Source of the DNA: Lentisphaerae bacterium GWF2_57_35
GTDB taxonomy: Bacteria; Verrucomicrobiota; Kiritimatiellia; CAIQIC01; GWF2-57-35
NCBI GenBank assembly: GCA_001804865.1
Contig: MHBK01000065.1
Coordinates: 1 to 64,000, forward strand
DNA: 64,000 nucleotides
Reading direction: 5' to 3'
A program made the position numbers and the translations under genes. The notes beneath the pieces were generated by a model that saw only the letters and a program-made list of their open reading frames with translations, made no database searches and was not told the DNA's origin. The first letter of the stretch is position 1. Each line of letters opens with the position of its first letter. This document shows, piece by piece, positions 18,624 through 27,391 of this stretch.

Positions 18624-19712
18624 ATGAAGAATGGAAGAATGGCTTATTACATCACCGCTCATGGCTATGGACATGGAGTCCGTTCCTGCGACGTCATCGC
18701 CGCCTTAAATCGATTGCATCCCCATATCCAGGTCGTTCTGGTGAGCGATCTGCCGGTCGAATTTTTAAAGAGCCGTTTGAATGGCGCGCATAACAGCTAT
18801 CGCCAAGGCTCCTTCGACGTGGGCATGGTGCAACGGGACTCCATCCGGGTGGATGTGGCCGCCACGTTGAGCCGGATCACGGATCTTTACCGGCATAAAA
18901 AACGGCTGCTGGAGGAGGAACGGGCGTTTCTGAAGGCGGAAAAAATCGACTTGGTCGTCTCCGATGTCCCCGCGATTCCCATCGAGGCGGCCCATGCCGC
19001 CGGTCTTCCGGCGATCGCCGAGGCGAACCTTTCGTGGGATTGGATCTATGAGCCGTTTGCAGAAAACGATCCCCGCTGGCGGCCGGTCGTCGAGCAATTT
19101 CAACGCGGCTATGCTTTGACCCGGCTTTTGTTGAAGCCGCCCTTCTCCGGGCCGATGAGCGCCTTTCCGACGGTAAAGGACATTCCCCTCATGGCAAGTC
19201 CCGGCCGTTCCCGCCGCGCCGATTTGATGGCGCTGACGGGATGCCGTCCGGATCGAAAATGGATTCTGCTTTCGTTTACCACGCTGGATTGGGACGAGCC
19301 GACGCTTCGTCGGGTGGAGCAACTCGACGGATACGAATTTTTTACCGTGCGGCCGTTGGAATGGAACCGGGCCAACATCCATGCCGTCGACCGGCAGCGA
19401 ATCCCGTTTTCCGATGTGCTGGCTTCCGTGGATGCCGTGGTGACCAAGCCTGGTTTTGGCATCCTCTCCGAATGCGTCGTGAACCGGAAGCCCATCGTTT
19501 ACGCCGATCGCGCGGACTTCATCGAGTACCCGGTGCTGGTCGAGGCGATCGAACGGTACTGCAAGAATGTTCACATCCCTTCCGAACAACTCTATCGCGG
19601 GGAGTTGGCGCCTGCGCTCCGGGCCATCGAAACGCGTCCCGAACCGGTGGAGACGCTGGCGGCCGGCGGAGCGGAGATCGCGGCGGAAGCGATGGCGGAT
19701 TTTCTGAGCTGA
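18624..19712 (+). CDS. Glycosyltransferase-like protein (MurG/arabinokinase N-domain type)
   Basis: A 362-residue soluble protein with a GT-B-like plan. The N-terminal YYITAHGYGHGVRS motif is a glycine-rich loop as in MurG-like proteins and the N-domain of plant L-arabinokinase. VVSDVPAIPIEAAHAAGLP ends the first Rossmann half. TKPGFGILSE...KPIVYADR is the usual nucleotide-sugar contact in the second half. Donor and acceptor are unknown. ATG 18624 is chosen, with GGAAAG upstream; ATG 18639 is also possible. It is followed within 5 nt by the toxin gene on the other strand. Confidence 0.72.
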   Translation: MKNGRMAYYITAHGYGHGVRSCDVIAALNRLHPHIQVVLVSDLPVEFLKSRLNGAHNSYRQGSFDVGMVQRDSIRVDVAATLSRITDLYRHKKRLLEEERAFLKAEKIDLVVSDVPAIPIEAAHAAGLPAIAEANLSWDWIYEPFAENDPRWRPVVEQFQRGYALTRLLLKPPFSGPMSAFPTVKDIPLMASPGRSRRADLMALTGCRPDRKWILLSFTTLDWDEPTLRRVEQLDGYEFFTVRPLEWNRANIHAVDRQRIPFSDVLASVDAVVTKPGFGILSECVVNRKPIVYADRADFIEYPVLVEAIERYCKNVHIPSEQLYRGELAPALRAIETRPEPVETLAAGGAEIAAEAMADFLS

Positions 19713-19716
19713 GGGG

Positions 19717-20100
19717 TTACCAGATCATATCGACTTTGTATCTGCGAAAAATGGCGTCCGAAGAAACCAATGGCATTTTTTCCGCGAGGGCCTGGGCCGC
19801 CAGTAATCGGTCAAAGGGGTCCCGGTGATGAAAGGGCATGGCCTCCACCGCAGCGGCATGTTGCCAGCTCAATGGCAGTATATGGAAACCGCTTTTGATT
19901 TTCTCGGCGATGTATTCGTCCAGCGGGCAGGGTAAGATTAAGCGGCCCAAACTGGATTTGATGGCCAGTTCCCAAATGCTGGCGGCACTGAGGATCAGTT
20001 CAGCTTCTTTACGTTCCATCGCGGCTCGTGCACGATGACTCAACTTCGTATCGCCGCTTACGAACCATAAAAAGGCGCAGGTGTCGATGAGCAGCTTCAC
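19717..20100 (-). CDS. PIN-domain toxin, VapC-like ribonuclease
   Basis: A 127-residue PIN-fold protein. Acidic metal-binding residues are seen as Asp6 (LLIDTCAFLW), Glu44 (ASIWELAIKS), Asp95 (HHRDPFDRLL) and a C-terminal Ser-Ser-Asp (VSSDAIF). The IDTCAFLW and HHRDPFDRLLAAQA strings are typical of the Sll0205/VapC subgroup, which cleaves RNA. Its start overlaps the end of the upstream antitoxin by 4 nt, the usual type II toxin-antitoxin arrangement. Confidence 0.92.
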   Translation of the reverse strand: MKLLIDTCAFLWFVSGDTKLSHRARAAMERKEAELILSAASIWELAIKSSLGRLILPCPLDEYIAEKIKSGFHILPLSWQHAAAVEAMPFHHRDPFDRLLAAQALAEKMPLVSSDAIFRRYKVDMIW

Positions 20101-20330
20101 TTCTGATACTCCGACATCTCCGGGATATCGTCGTCAAACGTGGATTTGATGGAGACGCGTCCTTTGTCGCTCCCAAATTGCGGATGCTGTTCCTTAACGG
20201 TAAGCGGCCGGAGTTCGGCGATGGGGCGACCGCGTTTGCTAATCACAAATGATTGGCCTTCAGCCACTTTGTCCAGATATTCGGACAAGTGAGTTTTGGC
20301 GTCGAAAGTTCCGATAACAACAGTTTTCAT
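20097..20330 (-). CDS. Phd/YefM-type antitoxin
   Basis: A 77-residue protein beginning MKTVVIGTFDAKTHLSEYLDKV, with VISKRGRPIAELRP, both typical of the Phd/YefM DNA-binding N-domain. The C-terminal tail is acidic (DDDIPEMSE) and would bind and block the PIN toxin. An upstream TTG at 20348 could add six residues, but it lies inside the promoter. ATG 20330 sits 7 nt after a -10 box with no ribosome binding site, so the mRNA is probably leaderless. It overlaps the toxin gene by 4 nt. Confidence 0.88.
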   Translation of the reverse strand: MKTVVIGTFDAKTHLSEYLDKVAEGQSFVISKRGRPIAELRPLTVKEQHPQFGSDKGRVSIKSTFDDDIPEMSEYQK

Positions 20331-20333
20331 ACA

Positions 20334-20365
20334 AACTAGTATAGTCAACTAGTCTGTCATGTCAA
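20334..20365 (-). promoter_or_regulatory. Sigma-70 promoter and probable autoregulatory operator of the toxin-antitoxin pair
   Basis: On the - strand there is a perfect -35 TTGACA (20360-20365), a 16-nt spacer and a -10 TATACT (20338-20343). Two copies of AACTAGT (20334-20340 and 20347-20353), each with a palindromic ACTAGT core, are 13 bp apart and flank the -10. They suit repression by Phd-type dimers. The antitoxin ATG follows the -10 by 7 nt. Confidence 0.8.
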
Positions 20366-20445
20366 TGCAAGCCGCAGACCTTGGTCTTGCTTCATCTTTC
20401 CTTAGTCCTGAACGGCGACGGAACGGATTTCGACTCGACGTCGAG

Positions 20446-20469
20446 CATCACACTCTGCGAAGTGTGATG
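20446..20469. repeat. Palindrome related to the 59.8-kb palindrome
   Basis: CATCACACT and AGTGTGATG flank a 6-nt centre in the gap between the toxin-antitoxin promoter and the amylase terminator. The ATCACACTnTGCnAAGTGTGAT core is shared with the longer palindrome at 59797-59824. The rest of 20366-20545 shows no gene. Confidence 0.75.
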
Positions 20470-20548
20470 TTCGTTAGTTGGCGCGCACAAGCACAAGCGA
20501 CCCGGGACGGATGGGAGCAAAAAGAAATATCTTGCCGCCTCATCGTGC

Positions 20549-20580
20549 AAAAAAATGGAGGGGCCGTTGCCGGCCCCTCC
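20549..20580 (-). terminator. Rho-independent terminator of the amylase gene
   Basis: On the - strand, GGAGGGGCCG / CGGCCCCTCC forms a perfect 10-bp stem with a 4-nt loop, followed by A and seven T. It is 26 nt beyond the stop of the large amylase. Confidence 0.93.
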
Positions 20581-20605
20581 TGGGCGTCACCAGATCACCT
20601 GCGCA

Positions 20606-23600
20606 TCAGGGTTTAACCCGGACGCGATAGAACAGGTTGGTGTTTTGGGCGGTCGAGTTGTCCACCACGCCGTCGCTGTTGCCCAGCGCGGTGCCGAAGT
20701 AGATGCTCTGCCAGACGGGTTGGGGCAGCAGCCGGTCGGTCCGCTCGACGTAATAATTGATGTTGGTCTTGCTGGACCAGTCGATGTTGATGCCGCTGCC
20801 GGACGGATCGATGGACACTTCGAGCACGTCATCGATGCTGTTCGGATTGGTTCCGGCAATGTACTCGTCGTAATTGGACATGCCGTCGTTATCCTTGTCG
20901 CCGCCGGGCCCATCGCCGGAGGCCAGGCCATATAGGTCCTTCCACCAGGCGGGCAGCCCGTCGCCGTCGCGGTTCCAGCCGTAATAATCCACCCGGTTGG
21001 TCGGCGTGATGCCGGCGGTCCGGTCGATCAGCCGGAGATACTGCGCCTGCTGGCCGGCGTACGCATCCCCGGTGAGACCGACGGTAATGCCGTTGGCGAT
21101 CAGGTCGGCGCCGGTGCGGTCGGAGCCCCAGACGTAATTGGTCGGATTGGCCGCCGCCAAGTCGACCAGGTTGTAACTGTTTCCGGGCTGAATGCCGAAC
21201 CAGTTTTGGCCGCCGATTGCCGCGTCGAGTTTATAGGTGGCCCAGCGGCTGGCGCTTTCCACGAAGTTGTTGTTCACGAAGACGAAAACCACGTCCTGGG
21301 AGGCGGCGCTGACGCCGGGCGCCTGGAACTTGGCCACGCCGAAGATATCCGGGTCGTAGGCGCTGGTATTCGTCAGGGCCAGGAAATAATTCTGCTGGCT
21401 GCGTAGGGCAGGGGAGTTGACGCGGGCCCAATTCAGCCGCTGATAAGTCTGCATCATCGGCAGTTTCCAGCCCGTATTCATGCCATTCCAGATGTTGGTC
21501 ATATAGTTATAGCGTTTGAAGTTCGGAATGGCCTTGCTGAAGTTGATCTCGTAGCGGCCGAAGTTGTTTTTTGCTTCGGCTCCGGGATAGGTGGCCGCGT
21601 CGTTCTGGGCTCCCGCTTCCTGGCCGTAGATCATCATCGGCACGCCGTCCATGGAGGCCAGAATGGCGTAAGCATAGATCAGCCGCCACTGGTTGTCGGA
21701 CGGATAGATCTCGTCGTGCGAGGTCAGGTTCAACAGGATCGGCGAGACGTCGAACGCGTTGCGCCGGTCGTCGAACGCCTGCCAGGTCGGCGCTGTTTTC
21801 GGCTGAGGATTATTGCCTTCGTAGCCGAGGTAGTCGAAGAATTTGTCGCGCCAGTAGAACACCATGTTCTCGTTCAGAATGTCGAAATGGCGGCTGGAGC
21901 GGTAACCCACGCCGTGGCGCTTGGTCCCGCCGACATCGCGGAAGCCGTCGAGCGATTCCGCCATGAAGAGGAAGTCCCACTTCATGCTGCGCGTCTTGTT
22001 AATGGCGTATTCCCAGAACAGCGAGGGCAGGCCTTGAGCGAAGTCGCAACGCAGGCCGTCGATGCCCTTGTAGGATTGTCCTTGCGGCGTTCCGACGGGA
22101 TGGCCGGTCTTCTCCAGCCAGTACAGCGGATATTGGGCAAAGAATTCCCAGACTTCGCGGGTATAACCATTGGTCGGGAAGCCCTCGAAGCGGTCTTCCT
22201 CCAGCAGATACCGGTGATACCACCGGCTGGACCAGGCGTTATTGGTGTCGGACGGGGGTTGCTGCACCAGGCAGTCGTAGACGCCGAAATAGAGTTCCGC
22301 GGCGTCCGTCCACTTGCCGAAGTCGATGCGATCCGGGGCGGTAGCGATGTCGTTGTTGCCGCCGCTCTGGTAGTAGGTGGCCTGTTGTCCGTAGTTGTCT
22401 TTCCTGGCGAACCATTGCGGACGCACTACGCGGATCAGGTCGTTGGGATTGGTGCTGATGCCCATGTCCACGCCAATCTGGCCGATTTGAGCGTCCCAGG
22501 CGCTGTGGTTGAAGGTGCCGTCGAGCATGACGCCGACGCCGTTATCGTCCATGGCGCGGACGAAGTCGGTGAACTCCGCGATGGAGTTGGTTTCCATGGC
22601 CGGGTCGCCGAGGGTCGAGTTCACCTTCCAATAATCCTGCACGGCATAGGGACTGCCGGGATCGTAGGCCAGGCCCGTGGATGGATCGGTCTGGCGTCCG
22701 TCGCCGCCGATCGGATGAATCGGCTGGAGCCAGATCATGTTCATGTTCATGTTCTTGAAGTGGTTGGTGCTGATTGCATCTTGCCGGTCGGTATTGACCT
22801 GGTACATGTCCTGGAAGGTGCTCCGGCCGAAGAAGGTGTCGTCACGGGCTTCGGCAATCATGGGATTGAGTTCGTACATGATCTGGTTGAGCGCTTTCTT
22901 GGGCGATACGACCACCGCGCAATCCCGGCGCAGGCCGCCGTCGGTGTAATACACGTAATCTCCGCCATTGACCCGATAGCGCGCATTGACGCGATAGGCG
23001 CCGCATTTGTTGACGCGAATCGTATAGCTGTATTGTCCGCCGCCGATACTGGTCATCGGATAGGCGCGATAGTAGGTTGTCGCGCTGGAGGCGTTGACCG
23101 TGTCGGGATCTTCGTCGCCCGGCATGACCGCAAAGTCGCGCCGGTTGATGTTCGAGAAGAGCTCCACGTCGCTGACGGTCCCGTTGGCGTTGGGCTGAAG
23201 GATCACGGTCAGTTCCTGATAATCGCTTGCCAGCTCGTCGAGGAACATGCGGCGCAGGCCGTAGTTGGCGTCGTTCGTGTTGGCATTGACCGCGGTCCAC
23301 ATCTGCGGCTTGCCGCCGTCGAAGTAGCCGTCCAGATCGTCGTCGCGGATGCTGGCGATGGGCACGCGCTGGAATTCCATGATTTCGATGTTGTTGCCGC
23401 TGTCCCACGAGTAGGGTCCCTGGCTCTGAACGGTTCCGGCGTCGCCCGTTTCGTAGGCCACCGACGCGACGTAGATGGCTTCGGGGATGTGTCCGAAGGC
23501 TTCGATCAGGTCGAAGGTCGCCTCCAGGGCGTTTTTGTTGGCTGGGGAACGCGTGCCGTTGGTGATGGCGCCGGCCACGTTGTTGAGATAGCCCATCTTG

Positions 23601-26600
23601 AGGGTGGACTCCGCCGCCAGGTACGGCTTGGTATTGACGTCGAAGAACACTTGGCCGGCTTTGGCCCACGGCGCGTTCTTGGCGTCGCCAAGTTCATCGG
23701 TGACGTAGATCATCACGTCGTTAGCTTCCGTGGACCAGGTCGCCACATAGAGCTTGGAGCCGTTGACGGCCGTAAGGAGCTTCATGGCATCGGGGAAGAC
23801 GGTGTAGGCATCGCCGCCATTGGCGCCGTCGAATTCGCCGTCTATGACAAAGGAGGTGTTGGACACGCCGGCGACATTCGCCTGCCAATCGGAGCCGTTG
23901 TTGCTGTCCCAGGAGGCCGACGTGCTGTCGCGGAAGCAGAAGTCCACCGAGGTCGCATTGGTCGGCACGGGGTAATTCAACACCCAGTTGGTGGAATTGG
24001 CGGTCATCAGCAAACCGGTCACCTGCTGCCAGGTCCCGAAGGTTTTCTTGGAATGACCCACGTGCAGATAAACCGGGCTGATCCCCTTCAGAGGCCCATC
24101 GTTGGGCGAGAAGGTGATGGCCAAGGTCTGGCCTTGTTGCGCCGGATTCGGAGTATAATACGCGACCGAAGCCTTGTTGGTGGTCGGCGAACTAGAGGGT
24201 TTGCTGTTGCGGTCGTAAATGTTGTACAGGTAGATATTGGCTTCCGCATAACCCGCCTGAACTTCCTGGCCGTTGCTGAAGCCGTCGCCGTCGAAGTCGT
24301 TGTTGTCGTCCCATTGGCCGCTATAGAAGGTCGAGTGGTTGTAGGGGTTCAGCCGGGTCCAGGTTTCGCCCCATTCCGGGATGAAATTCTTGTTGCTGTC
24401 GCCGGGCCACGAGGCATCGGGGCCGGGGGCTCCGTCGGAATCGATGAACGGCATTTCCACATTATCCGGGATCGTATCGCCGTCAGAGTCGATGGCATTG
24501 ATGCCATAGAGGTTTAAGACGACGCGGCGGGATACGCGGCTGGTGACGCCTCCATCCACGCGTTCGGCTTCGAAGAAGTTCGCGCCGTTCACATAGGCGC
24601 CCCAGAGCCGGTCGGTGATGGCGCCGGAGAAGTCGCGGTATACGATCTCGCCATTGAAGGTGTTCGTGTAGAGGCCGTCGTTGAACGGCAATTCATAACC
24701 GTTCCAGAAGAGTCGGACGGAGGAGGGCGTGCCCGGCGTTGTAACGGCGGTCTTGAAGAAAGGCAATTCCTTCTGGGTGTTGTCGGCGTGATTCAGTTCG
24801 ATGCTTTGTGCGTTGCCGACGACATTGAATACTCGCGCGTAGGAGCTGGTGTTGATGACTTGTCGGGGCGAATTCCAGTCCGCTTCCGTAGCCGTGACCA
24901 GGGCGGTGTGCGTTCCCGCGCTCAGGCTGTCGAGATTGAACTTCCAGAGGCCCTTGATGGTTTGGTCGGCCGACTGCGGCGCTCCGCCGTCGACGGAAAC
25001 CGTGATGCCATAGGCCAGGTAATCGATGTTGGTAATGAGCATCACGCCCGCCCCGCGGATCGTTGCTCCCTCGGCCGGATGGGCAATGCTCAGTTCCGGG
25101 CCGCGGCGGTCGATATACACCACCTTGGCGGCTGTGTTGAAGAGGGCAGGCAGTCCTGCGTCGCGCTGATTAAAGGCACGGGCCTTGATGACGTTCAATC
25201 CCTCGACCAGGTTGGTCTCGGTGATCTGAACGTTCATGTACCAGTTGGTGCTGTTGATTTGATCGCATTTCTCGTAGAAGCCCGCCACCACGCTGAGATT
25301 GGTTTGGCCGGTGACCCACACATTGGTCGGCGTCAGCCGGGTTCTCCCGTTGCCCCACTTCAGCATGACGGCGTCCACGGCGCCGCCGGCCGGATTGAAG
25401 GAAACGTCCACGGTGACATTGGTGGACGTGACGCGGGTGATCTGCTGGGTTTTGACGCCGGCGTGAATGCCGCCGGGAACAATCCAGGTCATGGTCGGAG
25501 ACGTCGAGCCGTCCTGTTTGACGTTGATGCGAACGGGGTCGGCCATCTTCGGGGCGTAGCAGACCCAACCCTGGCCGCTGTTGCCGGGAACGCGGATGAC
25601 GGCCTGGCCGCCGGACACGGTCACTTCATCGAAATTGTGGCCGGTGAAATCTTTCAGCACCGTGCCGTTCTGGAAACTGCAGGCGACCGTCCGGGTTTGA
25701 TCCCAGCCGGAATCGTTCAAAGCCACCAGCAGGAGGCCTTCGCCGGCATCCGGAGAGCCGTTGCCGTTCACGTCGTCATAACGTTCGTAGCTGAAAAAGT
25801 CGTTTTCGCTCCAGCGGTCGTATTCGTTGCCGCGGGCAAATTGCTGGTGCACCCAGACGAGGTTGGCGATGTCGCCATATTGATCGGCCAGCGCCTGGCT
25901 GTCGTAGCCGGGGCGCATCCACGTCTTGGTATTGTTGTCGGCCCAGGTGATGTTGTTGCCGGTGAAGTACACCATCGGGAAGCCGACGTGCGTAAGGATA
26001 TAGGCGTAAGCCAAATTGACTTTGTTCGGGCCGGCCTCGTCATGGCCCCAGGCATACATGATGCCGAGTTCGGGATGGATGCCGCCTCCGCCCGCCGTGA
26101 GCGAGGCGAGGTTGCCGTTGCTGAAGGCGTCGTAGAGTTTTTGCTTCAGGGGATAATCGAGGAAGCGCATCGGATTGCGGGTCAAGGCGGAGGGGCCGCT
26201 GCTCATGTCGCCGCCAAACCAATAGCCCAATTCGCTCTGGTAGCTGAGAATCTCGGCGAAGATCAGCGCGTCGTTGCGAACCAGATAATTCTTATACAGC
26301 TCGTCCGCTTCGTGTTCGTTGGGATCGCTGTAGCCGCGGCGGGTGTTGAAGCTCCACTGGGCTTCGTGCAGGAATCCATTGCCCTTCCAGCCGAAGAATT
26401 CGAAATTCACGTGCTTGCCGGCATCGAGCCGCAAGCCGTCGTAATCCACAGAATTGCCGAGCCAGGAAATCCAGCGCCACAGCATCTCGGGAGCCGTCTC
26501 GGCTTTGTAGGTGTTGGTGTCGACGGCGTAATAAGGATACTTGTCGTATTGCCCTTTGTGGCGCAGATAGCTGGTTCCGCCGACAAAATTCCAGCCCGGC

Positions 26601-27211
26601 GTGTTGTTGCCGCCGGTGAAGCGATTGCGGAGTTCGCTGGAGTTGTTGGGATGATCTTCGGTGCGGATGTCGATGAGATTGCAGAGTTCCTGCCACATGG
26701 TGCCGCCGTAGCCTTCGTTCGGCGTCCATTGGTCCATGCGCGGGCCGCGCTTGTAATTCAGGCTGTTGCAGTAGCCCTGCGCCCATTGCACATGGAAATC
26801 TTCCGGAACCATGCCCGGATAGCTGCGGAAATCCGGCCCGTTGCCGTTATGGTTCATGATGATGTCGGGAAGAATTTTCACATCCAGGCGATGGGCGGCA
26901 TTGACCATGTTGCGCAGGTCGCCGCGGGTGCCGTAACGCGTCGCCCAGGAGCCGCGCTGAGGAATGTCGCCAAGGTCGAAGCGATCGTACAGGCTGTATC
27001 CGACGTTGCCCCATTTCGTGCCGAGCCCGGTTGGGCCCTTGGTCGGGGGCGGAGTCCAGATGTAGTCGTAGCCGATGGTCGATACCTCCGGCATGCGCCG
27101 ATACATTTCTTCCCATTCGGTTTCGAACCACTGCAGCATGACTTCGGCCTGAACGCAGACCGACATCGTCAGAAAGGCGAACAATACGCAAAACTTCGAT
27201 GATAACCTCAT
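20606..27211 (-). CDS. Giant secreted alpha-amylase with two GH13 catalytic domains
   Basis: A 2201-residue protein with signal peptide 1-22. GH13 domain 1 (about 24-530) has region I DIIMNH (116-121), region II GLRLDAGKH with nucleophile Asp263, region III Glu320 (FAEI) and region IV HD (390-391). Next come Ig- or sandwich-type domains, a calcium-type DSDGDTIPDN block (about 900-1000), and starch-binding-like and glucodextranase-like sandwiches. GH13 domain 2 (about 1480-1960) has DGTFNH, GLRCDFA, FMAES and TSHDE as its four regions. The C-terminus has DGDG repeats and a module ending FYRVRVKP, shared with two other proteins here. It is likely an extracellular starch or alpha-glucan enzyme. 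GGAGG precedes the ATG. Confidence 0.93.
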   Translation of the reverse strand: MRLSSKFCVLFAFLTMSVCVQAEVMLQWFETEWEEMYRRMPEVSTIGYDYIWTPPPTKGPTGLGTKWGNVGYSLYDRFDLGDIPQRGSWATRYGTRGDLRNMVNAAHRLDVKILPDIIMNHNGNGPDFRSYPGMVPEDFHVQWAQGYCNSLNYKRGPRMDQWTPNEGYGGTMWQELCNLIDIRTEDHPNNSSELRNRFTGGNNTPGWNFVGGTSYLRHKGQYDKYPYYAVDTNTYKAETAPEMLWRWISWLGNSVDYDGLRLDAGKHVNFEFFGWKGNGFLHEAQWSFNTRRGYSDPNEHEADELYKNYLVRNDALIFAEILSYQSELGYWFGGDMSSGPSALTRNPMRFLDYPLKQKLYDAFSNGNLASLTAGGGGIHPELGIMYAWGHDEAGPNKVNLAYAYILTHVGFPMVYFTGNNITWADNNTKTWMRPGYDSQALADQYGDIANLVWVHQQFARGNEYDRWSENDFFSYERYDDVNGNGSPDAGEGLLLVALNDSGWDQTRTVACSFQNGTVLKDFTGHNFDEVTVSGGQAVIRVPGNSGQGWVCYAPKMADPVRINVKQDGSTSPTMTWIVPGGIHAGVKTQQITRVTSTNVTVDVSFNPAGGAVDAVMLKWGNGRTRLTPTNVWVTGQTNLSVVAGFYEKCDQINSTNWYMNVQITETNLVEGLNVIKARAFNQRDAGLPALFNTAAKVVYIDRRGPELSIAHPAEGATIRGAGVMLITNIDYLAYGITVSVDGGAPQSADQTIKGLWKFNLDSLSAGTHTALVTATEADWNSPRQVINTSSYARVFNVVGNAQSIELNHADNTQKELPFFKTAVTTPGTPSSVRLFWNGYELPFNDGLYTNTFNGEIVYRDFSGAITDRLWGAYVNGANFFEAERVDGGVTSRVSRRVVLNLYGINAIDSDGDTIPDNVEMPFIDSDGAPGPDASWPGDSNKNFIPEWGETWTRLNPYNHSTFYSGQWDDNNDFDGDGFSNGQEVQAGYAEANIYLYNIYDRNSKPSSSPTTNKASVAYYTPNPAQQGQTLAITFSPNDGPLKGISPVYLHVGHSKKTFGTWQQVTGLLMTANSTNWVLNYPVPTNATSVDFCFRDSTSASWDSNNGSDWQANVAGVSNTSFVIDGEFDGANGGDAYTVFPDAMKLLTAVNGSKLYVATWSTEANDVMIYVTDELGDAKNAPWAKAGQVFFDVNTKPYLAAESTLKMGYLNNVAGAITNGTRSPANKNALEATFDLIEAFGHIPEAIYVASVAYETGDAGTVQSQGPYSWDSGNNIEIMEFQRVPIASIRDDDLDGYFDGGKPQMWTAVNANTNDANYGLRRMFLDELASDYQELTVILQPNANGTVSDVELFSNINRRDFAVMPGDEDPDTVNASSATTYYRAYPMTSIGGGQYSYTIRVNKCGAYRVNARYRVNGGDYVYYTDGGLRRDCAVVVSPKKALNQIMYELNPMIAEARDDTFFGRSTFQDMYQVNTDRQDAISTNHFKNMNMNMIWLQPIHPIGGDGRQTDPSTGLAYDPGSPYAVQDYWKVNSTLGDPAMETNSIAEFTDFVRAMDDNGVGVMLDGTFNHSAWDAQIGQIGVDMGISTNPNDLIRVVRPQWFARKDNYGQQATYYQSGGNNDIATAPDRIDFGKWTDAAELYFGVYDCLVQQPPSDTNNAWSSRWYHRYLLEEDRFEGFPTNGYTREVWEFFAQYPLYWLEKTGHPVGTPQGQSYKGIDGLRCDFAQGLPSLFWEYAINKTRSMKWDFLFMAESLDGFRDVGGTKRHGVGYRSSRHFDILNENMVFYWRDKFFDYLGYEGNNPQPKTAPTWQAFDDRRNAFDVSPILLNLTSHDEIYPSDNQWRLIYAYAILASMDGVPMMIYGQEAGAQNDAATYPGAEAKNNFGRYEINFSKAIPNFKRYNYMTNIWNGMNTGWKLPMMQTYQRLNWARVNSPALRSQQNYFLALTNTSAYDPDIFGVAKFQAPGVSAASQDVVFVFVNNNFVESASRWATYKLDAAIGGQNWFGIQPGNSYNLVDLAAANPTNYVWGSDRTGADLIANGITVGLTGDAYAGQQAQYLRLIDRTAGITPTNRVDYYGWNRDGDGLPAWWKDLYGLASGDGPGGDKDNDGMSNYDEYIAGTNPNSIDDVLEVSIDPSGSGINIDWSSKTNINYYVERTDRLLPQPVWQSIYFGTALGNSDGVVDNSTAQNTNLFYRVRVKP

Positions 27212-27269
27212 TCGCTGACCTCCGCGGGAGACTTTGGGTTTAACGCTTCGTACTTTGAACTCTAGGAGA

Positions 27270-27306
27270 CATATACCGAGTTGCCTTGCTCAAGTAAAAC
27301 GTTTTA
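27270..27306 (-). promoter_or_regulatory. Amylase promoter with LacI-family-type operator
   Basis: On the - strand, a -35-like TTTACT (27293-27298), a 17-nt spacer and a -10 TATATG (27270-27275) lie about 60 nt before the amylase ATG. A perfect palindrome TAAAACGTTTTA (27295-27306), with the central CG step typical of LacI/GalR operators, covers the -35. A/T-rich DNA just upstream could be an UP element. This predicts repression relieved by a sugar signal; the regulator gene is not in the window. Confidence 0.68.
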
Positions 27307-27391
27307 GCAATAAAAGTTAAAAATATCGTACCGGGGAGGGGTATGGCTGTATAGGATGGAAGTGTAACGTGCTGTAAAATAGCTAATAACG

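Noticed and set aside
21716..24517. 933-residue frame on the + strand inside the amylase gene
   Set aside because: It is antisense to a well-supported GH13 gene, rich in Val/Gly/His from reverse codon use, and has no motif or ribosome binding site. The same applies to the 804-residue + frame at 24788-27202.
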